DNA of 64,000 nucleotides from Tahibacter amnicola (GCF_025398735.1 NZ_CP104694.1:4643465-4707464); one strand, 5' to 3'; counted from the stretch's first letter, positions 8,722 through 18,244 are shown. Translations and numbers: made by a program. Notes: generated by a model from the sequence alone, not told the origin.

Positions 8722-10083
8722 ATGACCGAAGATCGCCTCGACTACGTCGCCGAGCGGGACGTCCTGACGCCGTCGCTGCTCACCCGCCGTGCCCGCGACC
8801 TGCTCGAACGCGGTTTCGGCCTGGTCTGGCTGGAAGGCGAAATCTCCAATCTGTCGCGGCCGTCATCGGGTCATCTGTATTTCAGCCTGAAGGACAGTGG
8901 CGCGCAGGTTCGCTGCGCGATGTTCAAGCCCAAGAGCACCTGGCTGAAATTTCGCCCCGTCGACGGCCTGCATGTGGTCGCCCGGGCCCGCGTAAGCCTG
9001 TATGAGGCCCGCGGCGAATTCCAGCTGATCGTCGAGAGCCTGGAAGAAGCCGGCGAAGGCGCCCTGCAGCGCGAGTTCGAACGGCTGAAGGCACTCCTGG
9101 CTGCCGAAGGACTGTTCGACACGGCGCGCAAACGCCGCCTGCCGGACGTGGTGCGCCACATCGCGGTGGTCACCTCGCCATCCGGCGCGGCGGTTCGCGA
9201 CGTGCTGAGCGTGCTCGGCCGGCGCTATCCGCTGGCACAGGTCGATATCATTCCGGTTCCCGTGCAAGGCAAGGAAGCGCCGCCGGCCATCGTGGCAGCC
9301 CTTGCAGCCCTCAGTCGGCGGGCCATCCACGATGTCGTGCTGGTGACGCGCGGCGGCGGTTCGATCGAAGATCTGTGGGCCTTCAACGACGAAATGGTGG
9401 CACGCGCCATCAGCCAGTGCCGCATTCCGGTGGTGTCCGCGATCGGGCACGAAGTGGATTTCACGATTGCCGATTTCGTCGCCGACCTGCGCGCACCAAC
9501 GCCCTCGGCCGCTGCCGAGCTGCTGGTGCCGGACATCCAGGAGATCAGCCGCTCGCTGCGGGAACGCTTCGAACGCCTGGGCAAGGCGTTGCTGCGACTG
9601 CGCCAGGACCTGGCGCAGCGGATCGACCGGCTGTTCTCGCGACTGGAGACGCGCAGCCCTCAGGCGCGCCTGGCGCTGGGTCGAAGCCGGCTCGATGGCC
9701 TGCGCCGCCGCATGGATCACGCGCTGGTCCAGCAGCGGCATCACCTGGCACGTGAGCTGGCTGCATTGTCGACGCGCCTGGGTCGCCAGCATCCCCAGCT
9801 GCGCCTGGCGCGCGACTCGACGCGCGCGCGCGACGGATTCGAGCTGATGCGGCGCACGCTGGAAACACAACTGGTGCGCCAACGCGCTCGACTGACCGAG
9901 CTGGGGCGCACCCTGCATGCGGTCAGTCCGCTCGCGACACTCGGACGCGGCTATGCCATCCTGCTCGACGGCGCAGACGGCCACGTCTTGCGCAGCGTCG
10001 GGGATGTGCGCGCGGCACCGACAGTGACAGCGCGCCTGCACGACGGTGCGGTCACGCTGCGGGTGGACGGGCTGGCGCCCTAG
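8722..10083 (+). CDS. xseA: exodeoxyribonuclease VII large subunit
   Basis: A 453-residue catalytic subunit of ExoVII, which cuts single-stranded DNA into short oligonucleotides in both directions. The N-terminal OB-fold holds WLEGEISNLSRPSSGHLYF and the central catalytic domain has VVTSPSGAAVRDV, VTRGGGSIEDLWAFND and SAIGHEVDFTIADFVAD. The C-terminal half is a long arginine-rich coiled coil, as expected. The frame stays open far upstream, but that part is antisense to the neighbouring regulator gene; the ATG at 8722 gives MTEDRLDYVAERDVLTPS, the normal family start. The small subunit xseB is not in the window. Confidence 0.95.
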   Translation: MTEDRLDYVAERDVLTPSLLTRRARDLLERGFGLVWLEGEISNLSRPSSGHLYFSLKDSGAQVRCAMFKPKSTWLKFRPVDGLHVVARARVSLYEARGEFQLIVESLEEAGEGALQREFERLKALLAAEGLFDTARKRRLPDVVRHIAVVTSPSGAAVRDVLSVLGRRYPLAQVDIIPVPVQGKEAPPAIVAALAALSRRAIHDVVLVTRGGGSIEDLWAFNDEMVARAISQCRIPVVSAIGHEVDFTIADFVADLRAPTPSAAAELLVPDIQEISRSLRERFERLGKALLRLRQDLAQRIDRLFSRLETRSPQARLALGRSRLDGLRRRMDHALVQQRHHLARELAALSTRLGRQHPQLRLARDSTRARDGFELMRRTLETQLVRQRARLTELGRTLHAVSPLATLGRGYAILLDGADGHVLRSVGDVRAAPTVTARLHDGAVTLRVDGLAP

Positions 10084-10151
10084 TATCCACTTTGCTACAA
10101 ACTCCGTTCCCCGCAGGCCGTGCCTGCCTCGGCCAAGGAACGGAGAATCGC

Positions 10152-11585
10152 GTGCTCAAGCCCTCCTACCCGTACTACCTCGCCAGCCGCCCCGTCGCCG
10201 CCAACACCGATCTGGCCGTCACCGACAAGTTCACCGGCGAAGTCGCCACGCGGGTCGCCCAGGCCGATGCCGCTGCGATTGACGCCGGAATCACCGCGGC
10301 CGTGAATGCCCAGGAGTCCCTCCGCCAGTTTGCGCCATGGCAACGCCAGGCCGTGCTGGAACATTGCGTGAAACGTTTCCGCGAACGCAGCGACGAGCTG
10401 GCGATGGCCCTGTGCATCGAGGCCGGCAAGCCCATTCGCGACGCACGCGGCGAGGTCACGCGCCTGATCGACACCTTCCGCGTCGCTGCCGAGGAGTCTG
10501 TGCGCATCCAGGGCGAGGTCCTGAATCTGGAAATCTCGGCGCGGGCCAGGGGCTACCGCGGCTTCACGCGGCGCGTGCCGATCGGCCCCTGCTCCTTTAT
10601 CTCCCCGTTCAACTTCCCGCTCAATCTCGCCGCGCACAAGGTGGCGCCGGCCATCGCCGCCGGCTGTCCGTTCGTGCTCAAGCCCGCCAGCCGCACGCCG
10701 ATCGGCGCACTGATCATTGGCGAGGTACTGGCCGAGACGGACCTGCCCGCCGGCGCGTTCTCAATCCTGCCGGCACACCGCGACGGCGCCGATCTGTTCA
10801 CCACCGACGCGCGCCTGAAATTGCTCTCCTTCACCGGTTCGCCCGAAGTGGGCTGGGATCTCAAGGCCCGCGCCGGCAAGAAAAAAGTCGTGCTGGAGCT
10901 GGGCGGGAATGCCGCCTGCATCGTCGATGCGGACCAGGCCGACCGCCTGGATTTCGTCGTTGAACGGCTGGTATTCGGCGCCTTCTACCAATCGGGACAA
11001 AGCTGCATCAGCGTGCAGCGCATCCTCGTCCACGACACGCTTTACGATGCGCTGCGCGAACGCCTGGCAGCCCGGACCCGCGCACTGGTGATGGGCGACC
11101 CCAAGGCCGAAGAGACGTTCATTGGCCCGATGATCGACCGCCGCGAAGCCGAGCGGCTGGAAGGCTGGATCCAGGAAGCGATCCATTCCGGCGCGAAGGT
11201 GCTCTGCGGTGGTCGACGCGACGGCGTCATGCTCGAAGCCACGCTGCTGGAGGCGGTCGACGCCACGCAGAAGATCTCGTGTCTGGAGGCGTTCGGCCCC
11301 GTGGCCCTGCTGCAACGTTATGGGGATTTCGAAGAAGCCCTGCGCACGGTCAACGATTCCACCTTCGGCCTGCAGGCCGGCGTGTTCACCTACGATATCC
11401 GCAAGGCCATGCGTGCCTGGGACATACTGGATGTCGGCGGCGTCGTCATCGGCGATGTCCCCAGCTTCCGCGTCGACAACATGCCCTATGGAGGCGTAAA
11501 GGATTCGGGCCTGGGCCGCGAGGGCATCCGTTACGCGATCGAGGACATGACAGAGACACGCCTGCTGGTGATGCGGGACGCCTGA
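10152..11585 (+). CDS. NAD(P)-dependent aldehyde dehydrogenase
   Basis: A 477-residue aldehyde dehydrogenase. The catalytic glutamate is in VVLELGGNAAC and the nucleophilic cysteine in YQSGQSCISVQR. The cofactor region reads ISPFNFPLNLAAHKVAPA and FTGSPEVGWDLKAR. The QSGQSCISVQR form and the GGVKDSGLGREGIRYAIEDM tail place it near the lactaldehyde/glyceraldehyde-3-phosphate/phosphonoacetaldehyde dehydrogenase branch, but the substrate is unknown. I prefer the GTG at 10152 because GGAG lies 6 nt upstream; a frame-compatible start at 10092 would add 20 atypical residues. It follows xseA by 68 bp. Confidence 0.88.
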   Translation: MLKPSYPYYLASRPVAANTDLAVTDKFTGEVATRVAQADAAAIDAGITAAVNAQESLRQFAPWQRQAVLEHCVKRFRERSDELAMALCIEAGKPIRDARGEVTRLIDTFRVAAEESVRIQGEVLNLEISARARGYRGFTRRVPIGPCSFISPFNFPLNLAAHKVAPAIAAGCPFVLKPASRTPIGALIIGEVLAETDLPAGAFSILPAHRDGADLFTTDARLKLLSFTGSPEVGWDLKARAGKKKVVLELGGNAACIVDADQADRLDFVVERLVFGAFYQSGQSCISVQRILVHDTLYDALRERLAARTRALVMGDPKAEETFIGPMIDRREAERLEGWIQEAIHSGAKVLCGGRRDGVMLEATLLEAVDATQKISCLEAFGPVALLQRYGDFEEALRTVNDSTFGLQAGVFTYDIRKAMRAWDILDVGGVVIGDVPSFRVDNMPYGGVKDSGLGREGIRYAIEDMTETRLLVMRDA

Positions 11586-11623
11586 CGATATCGCTCCGGC
11601 CACCTCGGCACGACCGGCCGCCG

Positions 11624-12799
11624 CTAGACGACGTTGCCGGCCGCGTGGCCGGACGCCCAGGCCCACTGGAAGTTGTAGCCGCCCAGGTGGCCGGTGACGT
11701 CGAGCACTTCGCCGATGAAGTACAAGCCGCGCACACGACGTGATTCCATCGTCGAGGATGACACCTCGTTCGTATCGACGCCGCCGAGCGTCACCTCCGC
11801 CGTGCGATAGCCTTCGGTGCCACTGGGAACCATCGGCCAGGCATTGAGCTGGGCACCGATCTGGCGTAACTCGGCCGGCCGGTACTGGCGCATCGGCTTG
11901 CTCCCAAGCCAGACGTCGCACAGGCGTTGCGCGAGCCGCTTGGGCAGTGCGTCACCCAGTACGGTGCGCAGCTCGCTGGCCGGTTGCCGCGCCTGGCGGC
12001 CGGCAAGGAATTCAGCGGCGTCTTCCGCGGGCAACAGGTCGATCGAAAGGTCTTTGCCGGGCTGCCAGTAGGACGAGATCTGCAGAATGCCGGGACCGCT
12101 GATGCCACGGTGCGTGAACAGCAGCTGGTTGCGAAAACGCGCACCGTCGCAGTGCACTTCCACCGGCAGCGACAGTCCGCTCAGGTCCTGGTAGTGATCC
12201 AGGTGCTTGCCACTGAGCGTCAGCGGCACCAGCCCGGCGCGCGTGGCAAGCACCGTGTGTCCGAACTGGCGCGCGATTTCGTAGCCGAAGCCGGTGGCGC
12301 CCATGCTGGGAATAGACAAGCCACCGGTCGCGACCACCAGCGAAGCGGCCGCATGGGTGCCACGGGTGGTGGCAACGCGGAAGTGGCCCTGCTCCTGGGT
12401 GATCCTTTCCACGCTGCAACTGGTTTCGACGGTGACGCCGGCATCGGCGCATTCCTGCAGCAGCATTGCGACGATGCGTTTGGACGAGTCATCGCAGAAA
12501 AGCTGGCCAAGCTCCTTCTCGTGGTAGCCGATCCGATGCTGCTCGACCAGGCCGATGAAATGCGTGGGCGTGAACCGCGCCAGCGCCGACTTGCAGAAAT
12601 GGGGATTGGCCGAAAGGAAGTTTCCAGGGGTGGTGCCGGTATTGGTGAAATTGCAGCGCCCACCGCCGGACATCAATATCTTCTTCCCGCAGCGGTTGGC
12701 GTGCTCGACCACCAGGACGCGCCGGCCGCGCAGGCCCGCAACCCGCGCGCACATCAAGCCGGCGGCACCGCCGCCGATGATCACGACATCCCATTCCAT
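11624..12799 (-). CDS. HI0933/YhiN family flavoprotein
   Basis: A 391-residue FAD-binding protein of the BaiN/HI0933 family (NAD(P)/FAD-dependent oxidoreductase). The N-terminus has the dinucleotide fold VVIIGGGAAGLMCARVAG, then KILMSGGGRCNFTNTG, a family hallmark. The C-terminus has the closing FAD motif GLYFIGEVLDVTGHLGGYNF and AWASGHAAG. The start at 12799 (MEWDVVIIGGG) puts the Rossmann motif immediately at the N-terminus; the open frame upstream is unlike the family. It converges with the aldehyde dehydrogenase gene, 38 bp apart. Physiological substrate unknown. Confidence 0.9.
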   Translation of the reverse strand: MEWDVVIIGGGAAGLMCARVAGLRGRRVLVVEHANRCGKKILMSGGGRCNFTNTGTTPGNFLSANPHFCKSALARFTPTHFIGLVEQHRIGYHEKELGQLFCDDSSKRIVAMLLQECADAGVTVETSCSVERITQEQGHFRVATTRGTHAAASLVVATGGLSIPSMGATGFGYEIARQFGHTVLATRAGLVPLTLSGKHLDHYQDLSGLSLPVEVHCDGARFRNQLLFTHRGISGPGILQISSYWQPGKDLSIDLLPAEDAAEFLAGRQARQPASELRTVLGDALPKRLAQRLCDVWLGSKPMRQYRPAELRQIGAQLNAWPMVPSGTEGYRTAEVTLGGVDTNEVSSSTMESRRVRGLYFIGEVLDVTGHLGGYNFQWAWASGHAAGNVV

Positions 12800-12948
12800 C
12801 CACTGCACCCGCCCGTTCTGTGCGTTCGACCGGCCTCGCCGGGGCGGCAGTGTAGCGGATGGCTCGCCCGACCATGGTCGAAGTCCGTGGGCAGATGCGC
12901 CGCCGCGGACTACCATTGTGGTTTCGCCCGTACCGGAATGGTGTTCCC

Positions 12949-14733
12949 ATGATGCGTGTTGCGTGCCTAGCCTCCCTGATCGCGCTGTCCCTTCCGGGCA
13001 TCGCGGCCGCCACCGATCCCCTGCGCACAGTGGCGGAACAATCCGGGTTCCAGCGCACCGGCCGCTACGACGAAGTGATCGCCCTGTGCGAACGGTTCGC
13101 CAAGACCTTTCCCGAGCACGTCCGCTGCGATGCCTTCGGCAAGACGCCGGAAGGCCGGCCGATGCAGTATCTCGTCGTCAGCCGCAGTGGCGCGATGACG
13201 CCCGAAGCGGCTCGCGAGAAGGGCCTGCCTGTGCTGCTGGTGCAGGGCGGCATTCATGCCGGCGAAATCGACGGCAAGGACGCAGGTTTCCAGCTGTTGC
13301 GCGAATTGCTCACGGCCAGGAAACCCGATCCGGCACTGGAGAAGCTGGTGCTGGTGTTCATACCCGTGTTCAACGTGGACGGTCACGAGCGCTTTGGCCG
13401 CTGGAACCGCATGAACCAGCGCGGCCCGGAAGAAATGGGCTGGCGTACCACGGCGCAGAACTTCAATCTCAACCGCGACTATCTCAAAGCGGAAACGCCC
13501 GAGATGCACGCCATGCTGGGGCTGATGGGCCACTGGGATCCGGTGCTCTACGTCGACCTTCACGTCACCGACGGTGCCCAGTTCGAGCACGACATCTCCA
13601 TCCAGGTCGAACCGGTCCACTCCGGCGACGCGACGCTGCGCGCTGCTGGCCGCGCGCTGCGTGACGACACCGCCGCGGCGCTGGCCAAGCAGGGCTCGCT
13701 TCCGCTGACGTTCTACCCCTCTTTCGTCGTCAATGACGACCCCGCCTCGGGTTTTGCCGATACGGTTGCGCCGCCGCGCTTCTCCACCGGATATATGCCG
13801 CTGCGCAACCGCTTCGGCCTGCTGGTGGAAACGCATTCCTGGCGTACCTATCCCGAGCGCGTGCGCACGACCCGCAATACCGTCCTGAACCTGATTCACC
13901 TGACCGCCGAACGCGGCGCCAGCTGGCGTCAGTTGCAGGCTGGCGCCGACCAGCGGGCAGCGGCGCTCGGTGGCAGCGAGGTGCCGCTCGATTACCACGC
14001 AACGGACAAAACCCGCACGATCGATTTCCGCGGCTATGCCTATACGCGCACCCCATCGGAGATCAGTGGCGTGCTGATGACGCGCTACGACGAAACCAAG
14101 CCGCAGATCTGGAAGATTCCGTTGCGCGACGAGGTCGTGCCGGGCACCGTCGTCACCGCCCCGAAGGCCGGGTACATCGTGCCACCTGCCCATGCGCGTC
14201 TGGTCGGAGAAAAACTGGCGGCGCACGGGGTGCAATTCCAGGTCATCGACACGGCACAGACAAAAGCCCCGGTATCAGTATTCCGGGCGAACAGGGTGAA
14301 GTTCAGCAGCGAGCCGAACGAGAGCCATCACCGCGCCACGCTCGAAGGCGCGTGGAAAGCGGAGTCACGCGATATCGCCGCGGGCGCGCTGTTCGTGCCG
14401 TTGTCGCAGGCGAAGTCGCGGATCGCGGTGCACCTGCTTGAACCAGTCGCCGGTGACTCGCTCGCGGCCTGGGGCTGGTTCAACGGCAACTTCGAGCAGA
14501 AGGAATACATGGAGGAGTACGTCGCCGAGGCGATTGCCCGCGACATGCTCAAGAAAGATGCCGCGCTCGCCGCCGAATTCAATCGCAAGCTGGAAGACCC
14601 TGAATTTGCAAAGGACCGGTTCGCACGGCTCAGCTTTTTCGCTCAGCGGCACACGTCCTGGGACGACCAGCTCAACCTGTATCCGGTCTATCGTACCGAC
14701 GTCGTTCCAGCAGCCGTCGACGCCAACAAGTAG
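12949..14733 (+). CDS. secreted M14 family zinc carboxypeptidase
   Basis: A 594-residue exported metallopeptidase. A typical signal peptide, MMRVACLASLIALSLPGIAAA, supports the start at 12949 (or the next codon). The zinc ligands of family M14 are visible as H103-x-x-E106 (GGIHAGEIDGK) and H205 (YVDLHVTDGA). The substrate-binding stretch FNLNRDYLKAE lies between them. The C-terminal third (roughly 370-594) is an extra domain without an obvious catalytic motif. It should act in the periplasm or outside the cell on peptide C-termini. It diverges from the flavoprotein gene. Confidence 0.88.
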   Translation: MMRVACLASLIALSLPGIAAATDPLRTVAEQSGFQRTGRYDEVIALCERFAKTFPEHVRCDAFGKTPEGRPMQYLVVSRSGAMTPEAAREKGLPVLLVQGGIHAGEIDGKDAGFQLLRELLTARKPDPALEKLVLVFIPVFNVDGHERFGRWNRMNQRGPEEMGWRTTAQNFNLNRDYLKAETPEMHAMLGLMGHWDPVLYVDLHVTDGAQFEHDISIQVEPVHSGDATLRAAGRALRDDTAAALAKQGSLPLTFYPSFVVNDDPASGFADTVAPPRFSTGYMPLRNRFGLLVETHSWRTYPERVRTTRNTVLNLIHLTAERGASWRQLQAGADQRAAALGGSEVPLDYHATDKTRTIDFRGYAYTRTPSEISGVLMTRYDETKPQIWKIPLRDEVVPGTVVTAPKAGYIVPPAHARLVGEKLAAHGVQFQVIDTAQTKAPVSVFRANRVKFSSEPNESHHRATLEGAWKAESRDIAAGALFVPLSQAKSRIAVHLLEPVAGDSLAAWGWFNGNFEQKEYMEEYVAEAIARDMLKKDAALAAEFNRKLEDPEFAKDRFARLSFFAQRHTSWDDQLNLYPVYRTDVVPAAVDANK

Positions 14734-14784
14734 CAGGCAGCGGGCGCGTTCTCCGGGCCCGCCGCCATCAGGCTCCACTACGCA

Positions 14785-15387
14785 TCAGCACCTGGCGTAC
14801 TTCCAATGGCGTGACTTGCCCTCGGCCAGCCATTCCAGAGTCTGCGCAAGGCGCTTGTCGCGTGTGGCGTCCGTCTTGGCCTCGACCAGCCATTCGATGT
14901 ACTCGCGACGATGGCTGGGACTGAAGCCGTCGAACGTGGCCCGGGCACGGGCATTTTCCGCCAGGGCCCTGGCCAGTTCCGGGGGAACCTCCAGTGGCGC
15001 CTTGGCCGGCCTTTCCTTGGTGACGGCGGAACGCTTCACGCCATTGTCGTTGAGTTTCATCGCCCGCCGGATCAGCGTCGCGAGGACCTTGTCCGAAGGC
15101 AGGTCCGAAAGATCGGCCAGGCGCCCGAACTGCCCCATTGCCTTGGTCTCGCTGGGCGTGGTGACGACCTTTTCATCCAGCCAGAACCCGAAGCTGCAGT
15201 GCTGCTTGAAGGCCGCCATCCCACAGAGCATGCCCTTGTACTCGAAGTACGGCATGCTCCATTTCAGGGTTTCAAAGACCTCGGGGCAGGTGGCATGAAC
15301 CACCTCCCGCAGATGTGAAAGCACCGGCTGCGCGAACGCGGCGGATTTGGCGATATACGCATCGATACGCGGATCACGCTGCCCCAT
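14785..15387 (-). CDS. YdeI/OmpD-associated family protein
   Basis: A 200-residue protein. The N-terminal half matches the DUF1801 fold (MPYFEYKGMLCGMAAFKQHC, around residues 45-65). The C-terminal half matches the YdeI family tail (SPSHRREYIEWLVEAK and ARCwk-like ending KSRHWKYARC). E. coli YdeI is described as bacteriocin-protection or stress related, but the biochemical role is not settled. The start at 15387 gives MGQRDPRIDAYIAKSA, the normal beginning of the family. It is the last gene of a leftward group after the acyl-CoA reductase and the GNAT gene. Confidence 0.85.
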   Translation of the reverse strand: MGQRDPRIDAYIAKSAAFAQPVLSHLREVVHATCPEVFETLKWSMPYFEYKGMLCGMAAFKQHCSFGFWLDEKVVTTPSETKAMGQFGRLADLSDLPSDKVLATLIRRAMKLNDNGVKRSAVTKERPAKAPLEVPPELARALAENARARATFDGFSPSHRREYIEWLVEAKTDATRDKRLAQTLEWLAEGKSRHWKYARC

Positions 15388-15427
15388 GCTGTCCTCACCG
15401 TTTGAATGCCAGCCTTCGCTCCGGCTT

Positions 15428-15727
15428 CTAGCGACGGACGCCGACCCGCGCCGCTTCTGCCGGATGGCGCCGAAGCCAGGCGGCGACATAGGAACAGGCC
15501 GGCACGATCACCCAGCCCTCCCTCGCGGCCACCGCCACGGCCTCCGCGGTCAGCGCGGCGGCAATGCCGCGTCCGCCAACTTCCGAGGGAACCCCGGTAT
15601 GGGTGATCACCATCGAGTCGCCGTTCAACCGGTAGTCCAGGTGGCAGTGATGCCCCTGGACCTGCGCGACAAACATTCCGTTAAGGCGATCGTGTTGGAT
15701 CGTCAACGCCGTGGCGGAATCATCCAT
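15428..15727 (-). CDS. small GNAT family N-acetyltransferase (YjdJ type)
   Basis: A 99-residue single-domain acetyltransferase of the Gcn5-related 'Acetyltransf_CG' group. The acetyl-CoA loop reads VPSEVGGRGIAAALTAEAV (about 47-65), followed by GWVIVPACSYVAAWLRRHP, both diagnostic. These small proteins are widespread and their substrates are unknown. It begins 24 bp after the fatty acyl-CoA reductase stop codon and ends 40 bp before the YdeI gene, so the three are probably co-transcribed. Confidence 0.88.
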   Translation of the reverse strand: MDDSATALTIQHDRLNGMFVAQVQGHHCHLDYRLNGDSMVITHTGVPSEVGGRGIAAALTAEAVAVAAREGWVIVPACSYVAAWLRRHPAEAARVGVRR

Positions 15728-15751
15728 GGTGCCTCCTTCGCCAGTGCCAGG

Positions 15752-17740
15752 CTACCAGTGGACGCCCCGCATCAGGGCGGCCACGGCGATCTGCTCATTG
15801 GTCGGCTGTTCTAGCTCGGGCCGGCCAGCCATGCCCTTGGCCGCGGCAGAGTCCGGGAACAACCGGAACGCGCTGTTCATGATGATCTCGTAGGCGCGCG
15901 GCGCCAAGGCATAGAGGATCGAGGCAAACAGCCCCAGCCGCGTGGCGATGCGCACCGGACGTTCGATGATGGCCTGGACGACGAGGTCGGCGGCCTCTTC
16001 CGGCGTCAGCGTCGGCACGTGGTCGTACATCTTGGTGGGCGCGATCATCGGCGTCTTCACCAGCGGCATGTTGATGGTGGTGAAGTTGATGCCCAGGTCC
16101 GAATACTCGGCCTGCGCGCAGCGCGAGAACGCGTCGAGTGCCGCCTTGGAAGCGACGTAGGCCGAAAAGCGGGGCGCGTTGGTCAGCACGCCAATCGACG
16201 AGATATTTATGATGTGGCCCTTGTGCCGCTCGGACATCGTCGGCAGGAAGCCCATGATCAGACGCAGCGCACCGAAGTAATTGAGCTGCATGGTGCGTTC
16301 GAAATCGTGGAAGCGGTCGTAGCTGAGCGCGATGGATCGGCGGATCGAGCGCCCGGCGTTGTTGACCAGGATGTCGACCGAGCCGTGTTCCTCGATCACC
16401 CGCTGGGTGAAGGCGTCGCAGGAAGCCAGGTCCGACAGGTCGACGACATAGGTGTGGCAGATACCGCCAGCTTCCTCGATCTCTTTCCGGGTCGCGGCCA
16501 ATTCCTCTTCACCGCGGGCGCAGATCACCACGATCGCGCCGGCGCTGGCCACCTTCTGGGCCACCGCCTTGCCGATGCCCGACGAGCCGCCGGTGACCAC
16601 GACGACCTTGTTCTTCACCTTTCCGCTCAGGGAGCGGTCGACGAAGAGGTCCGGATCGAGATGGCGCTCCCAGTAGTCCCAGATCCGCCAGGCGTAGTCT
16701 TCCAGCTTCGGCAGCTTGATCTTGGAGCCCTTGAGCGCGCGTTCGGTCTCGCGACTGTCAAAGCGCGTGGGGTAGTTGATGAACTTGAGGATGGCCCGCG
16801 GGATACCGAAGTCGCGCAGCACCATCTGGGTGAACCGCTTGATCGGCGGCAGGCTGCCCAGCGCGCCCCGGATACTCTGGGGGATGAAGGCAAACATGCG
16901 CGCATCCAGGCGCATGGTCATCTGCGGCGCGTGGCCGGCGCGGGCAAAGATATTGAGTACCTCGCCGATGCGGCGCGGCGCCGGGTCGGTGAGGTGGAAG
17001 CAATGGCCGTCCAGGCCGGCCTTGTGGGCAATGTGGTCCATCACCGCGGCGACCCAGTCGACCGGCACCAGGTTGGCGCGACCGCCCTCCAGGCCGACGG
17101 TTGGCATCCACGGCGGCAAGGTCTGGCGCAGCTTCTTGATCAGGCGGAAGAAATAGTAGGGACCGTCGATCTTGTCCATCTCGCCGGTCTGCGAGTTGCC
17201 AATGACGATGCCGGGCCGATAGATGCGCCAGGGACGCTTGCATTCGCGCCGCACGATCCCTTCCGAGTCGTGCTTGGTGCGGAAGTAGGGGTCATCGAGG
17301 TCTTCGGCCTCGTCGAACATGTCTTCGCGAAACACCCCGGGATAGAGGCCGGCCGCCGCGATCGAACTGGTGTGATGGAAGCATCCGGCGCGAATCAGCT
17401 CCGCCAGGCCAATGGCATTGCGCGTGCCATCGATATTGGCCACCTGCTGGCTTTCGGCATCGGCGGAGAGGTCATACAAAGCGGCAAGATGGAAAAAGTG
17501 CTGGACCTTGCCTTCCAGTGTCTTCTGCATCGCCGGCGAGACGCCCAGCTTCGCCTTGGCCAGGTCGCCCGTCACGGCGACCAGGCGCTTGTCATCGGCG
17601 CCCAGGTCTTCCTTGAGCTGCTCGAATTTCTCCATCGACCCCTTGCGGACCAGGCAGTAGATGGTGCCCTTCCGCTTGAGCAGGTTGGCGACGAGGTGAC
17701 GCCCGATGAAGCCGGTTGCGCCGGTGACGAAGTAAGTCAT
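15752..17740 (-). CDS. alcohol-forming fatty acyl-CoA reductase
   Basis: A 662-residue two-domain enzyme expected to reduce long-chain acyl-CoA through the aldehyde to the fatty alcohol. The N-terminal extended-SDR domain has TGATGFIG (6-13) and the YxxxK pair in DPYFRTKHDSEG. The C-terminal SDR domain begins near residue 371 with TGGSSGIG (383-390) and has Y528/K532 in SAYVASKAALDAF. From memory the length, domain order and many blocks (RSIRRSIALSYDRFHDFERT, SSIGVLTNAPRFSAYVASK, the ending MRGVHW) match the roughly 661-residue Marinobacter FAR closely. The second Met (17740) is chosen because AAGGGG then lies 6 nt upstream. It diverges from the acyl-CoA-binding protein gene. Confidence 0.92.
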   Translation of the reverse strand: MTYFVTGATGFIGRHLVANLLKRKGTIYCLVRKGSMEKFEQLKEDLGADDKRLVAVTGDLAKAKLGVSPAMQKTLEGKVQHFFHLAALYDLSADAESQQVANIDGTRNAIGLAELIRAGCFHHTSSIAAAGLYPGVFREDMFDEAEDLDDPYFRTKHDSEGIVRRECKRPWRIYRPGIVIGNSQTGEMDKIDGPYYFFRLIKKLRQTLPPWMPTVGLEGGRANLVPVDWVAAVMDHIAHKAGLDGHCFHLTDPAPRRIGEVLNIFARAGHAPQMTMRLDARMFAFIPQSIRGALGSLPPIKRFTQMVLRDFGIPRAILKFINYPTRFDSRETERALKGSKIKLPKLEDYAWRIWDYWERHLDPDLFVDRSLSGKVKNKVVVVTGGSSGIGKAVAQKVASAGAIVVICARGEEELAATRKEIEEAGGICHTYVVDLSDLASCDAFTQRVIEEHGSVDILVNNAGRSIRRSIALSYDRFHDFERTMQLNYFGALRLIMGFLPTMSERHKGHIINISSIGVLTNAPRFSAYVASKAALDAFSRCAQAEYSDLGINFTTINMPLVKTPMIAPTKMYDHVPTLTPEEAADLVVQAIIERPVRIATRLGLFASILYALAPRAYEIIMNSAFRLFPDSAAAKGMAGRPELEQPTNEQIAVAALMRGVHW

Positions 17741-17872
17741 TCGCATCCCCTTGCAAGATCGTGCCAGCAAACGTGGCGTGGCCCGACGGCGCAGTGCCGT
17801 GGACGTGAGCGCATAAGATAGACCTGCCCGCGGGGGCATTCCAAGCGCCATTCAAACGTCTGATTGATCGCG

Positions 17873-17900
17873 TTGACCCTATTGTATGTGCATGATAAAA
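17873..17900 (+). promoter_or_regulatory. promoter candidate for the acyl-CoA-binding protein/TetR operon
   Basis: TTGACC (17873-17878) is a good -35 hexamer. An AT-rich GATAAAA stretch (17894-17900) is the best -10, at a spacing of 15-16 bp. The region is divergent to the acyl-CoA reductase gene. Confidence 0.4.
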
Positions 17901-17919
17901 GCTCGCATTCACAACGCGC

Positions 17920-17933
17920 GAAGACGCGTCTTC
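17920..17933. promoter_or_regulatory. 14-bp palindrome, candidate TetR operator
   Basis: GAAGACGCGTCTTC is a perfect palindrome 19 bp before the acyl-CoA-binding protein start and just downstream of the candidate -10 element. The position suits a repressor site, and a TetR-family gene is the next-but-one gene. Autoregulation is inferred. Confidence 0.45.
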
Positions 17934-17952
17934 CGATGACCGAGAGCACGCC

Positions 17953-18210
17953 ATGTCCGATCTGAATCTCAAATTCGAAGAAGCGGCCAAAAAGGCGCTT
18001 GACCTGCCCGAACGCCCTGACAACGACACACTGCTCAAGCTCTACGCCCTCTACAAGCAAGGTTCTGCCGGCGACGTCTCCGGGCCCAAACCGGGATTTT
18101 TCGATTTTGTCGGCACTGCGAAATACGAAGCATGGGCCAAGCTCAAGGGCACCAAGCCCGAAGAGGCGCAGCAGAAGTACATCGATCTCGTCAAGAAGCT
18201 CGGCGGTTGA
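17953..18210 (+). CDS. acyl-CoA-binding protein
   Basis: An 85-residue protein of the ACBP family, which binds medium- to long-chain acyl-CoA esters in the cytoplasm as a four-helix bundle. The family signature is present as LLKLYALYKQGSAGD (28-42), GFFDFVGTAKYEAWAKLKG (48-66) and the terminal QQKYIDLVKKL. ACBP is mostly eukaryotic and only scattered in bacteria. Here it stands back-to-back with a fatty acyl-CoA reductase and in front of a TetR regulator, so a role in delivering acyl-CoA for fatty alcohol or wax ester synthesis is a reasonable inference. Confidence 0.93.
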   Translation: MSDLNLKFEEAAKKALDLPERPDNDTLLKLYALYKQGSAGDVSGPKPGFFDFVGTAKYEAWAKLKGTKPEEAQQKYIDLVKKLGG

Positions 18211-18244
18211 TGCAATCCTCCGTAAACCCGCGCGGAGTACGCTG

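Noticed and set aside
16019..17821. 600-codon plus-strand open frame opposite the acyl-CoA reductase
   Set aside because: Composition is His/Arg/Gln-rich without domains; it is a GC-rich shadow of a clear gene on the other strand.
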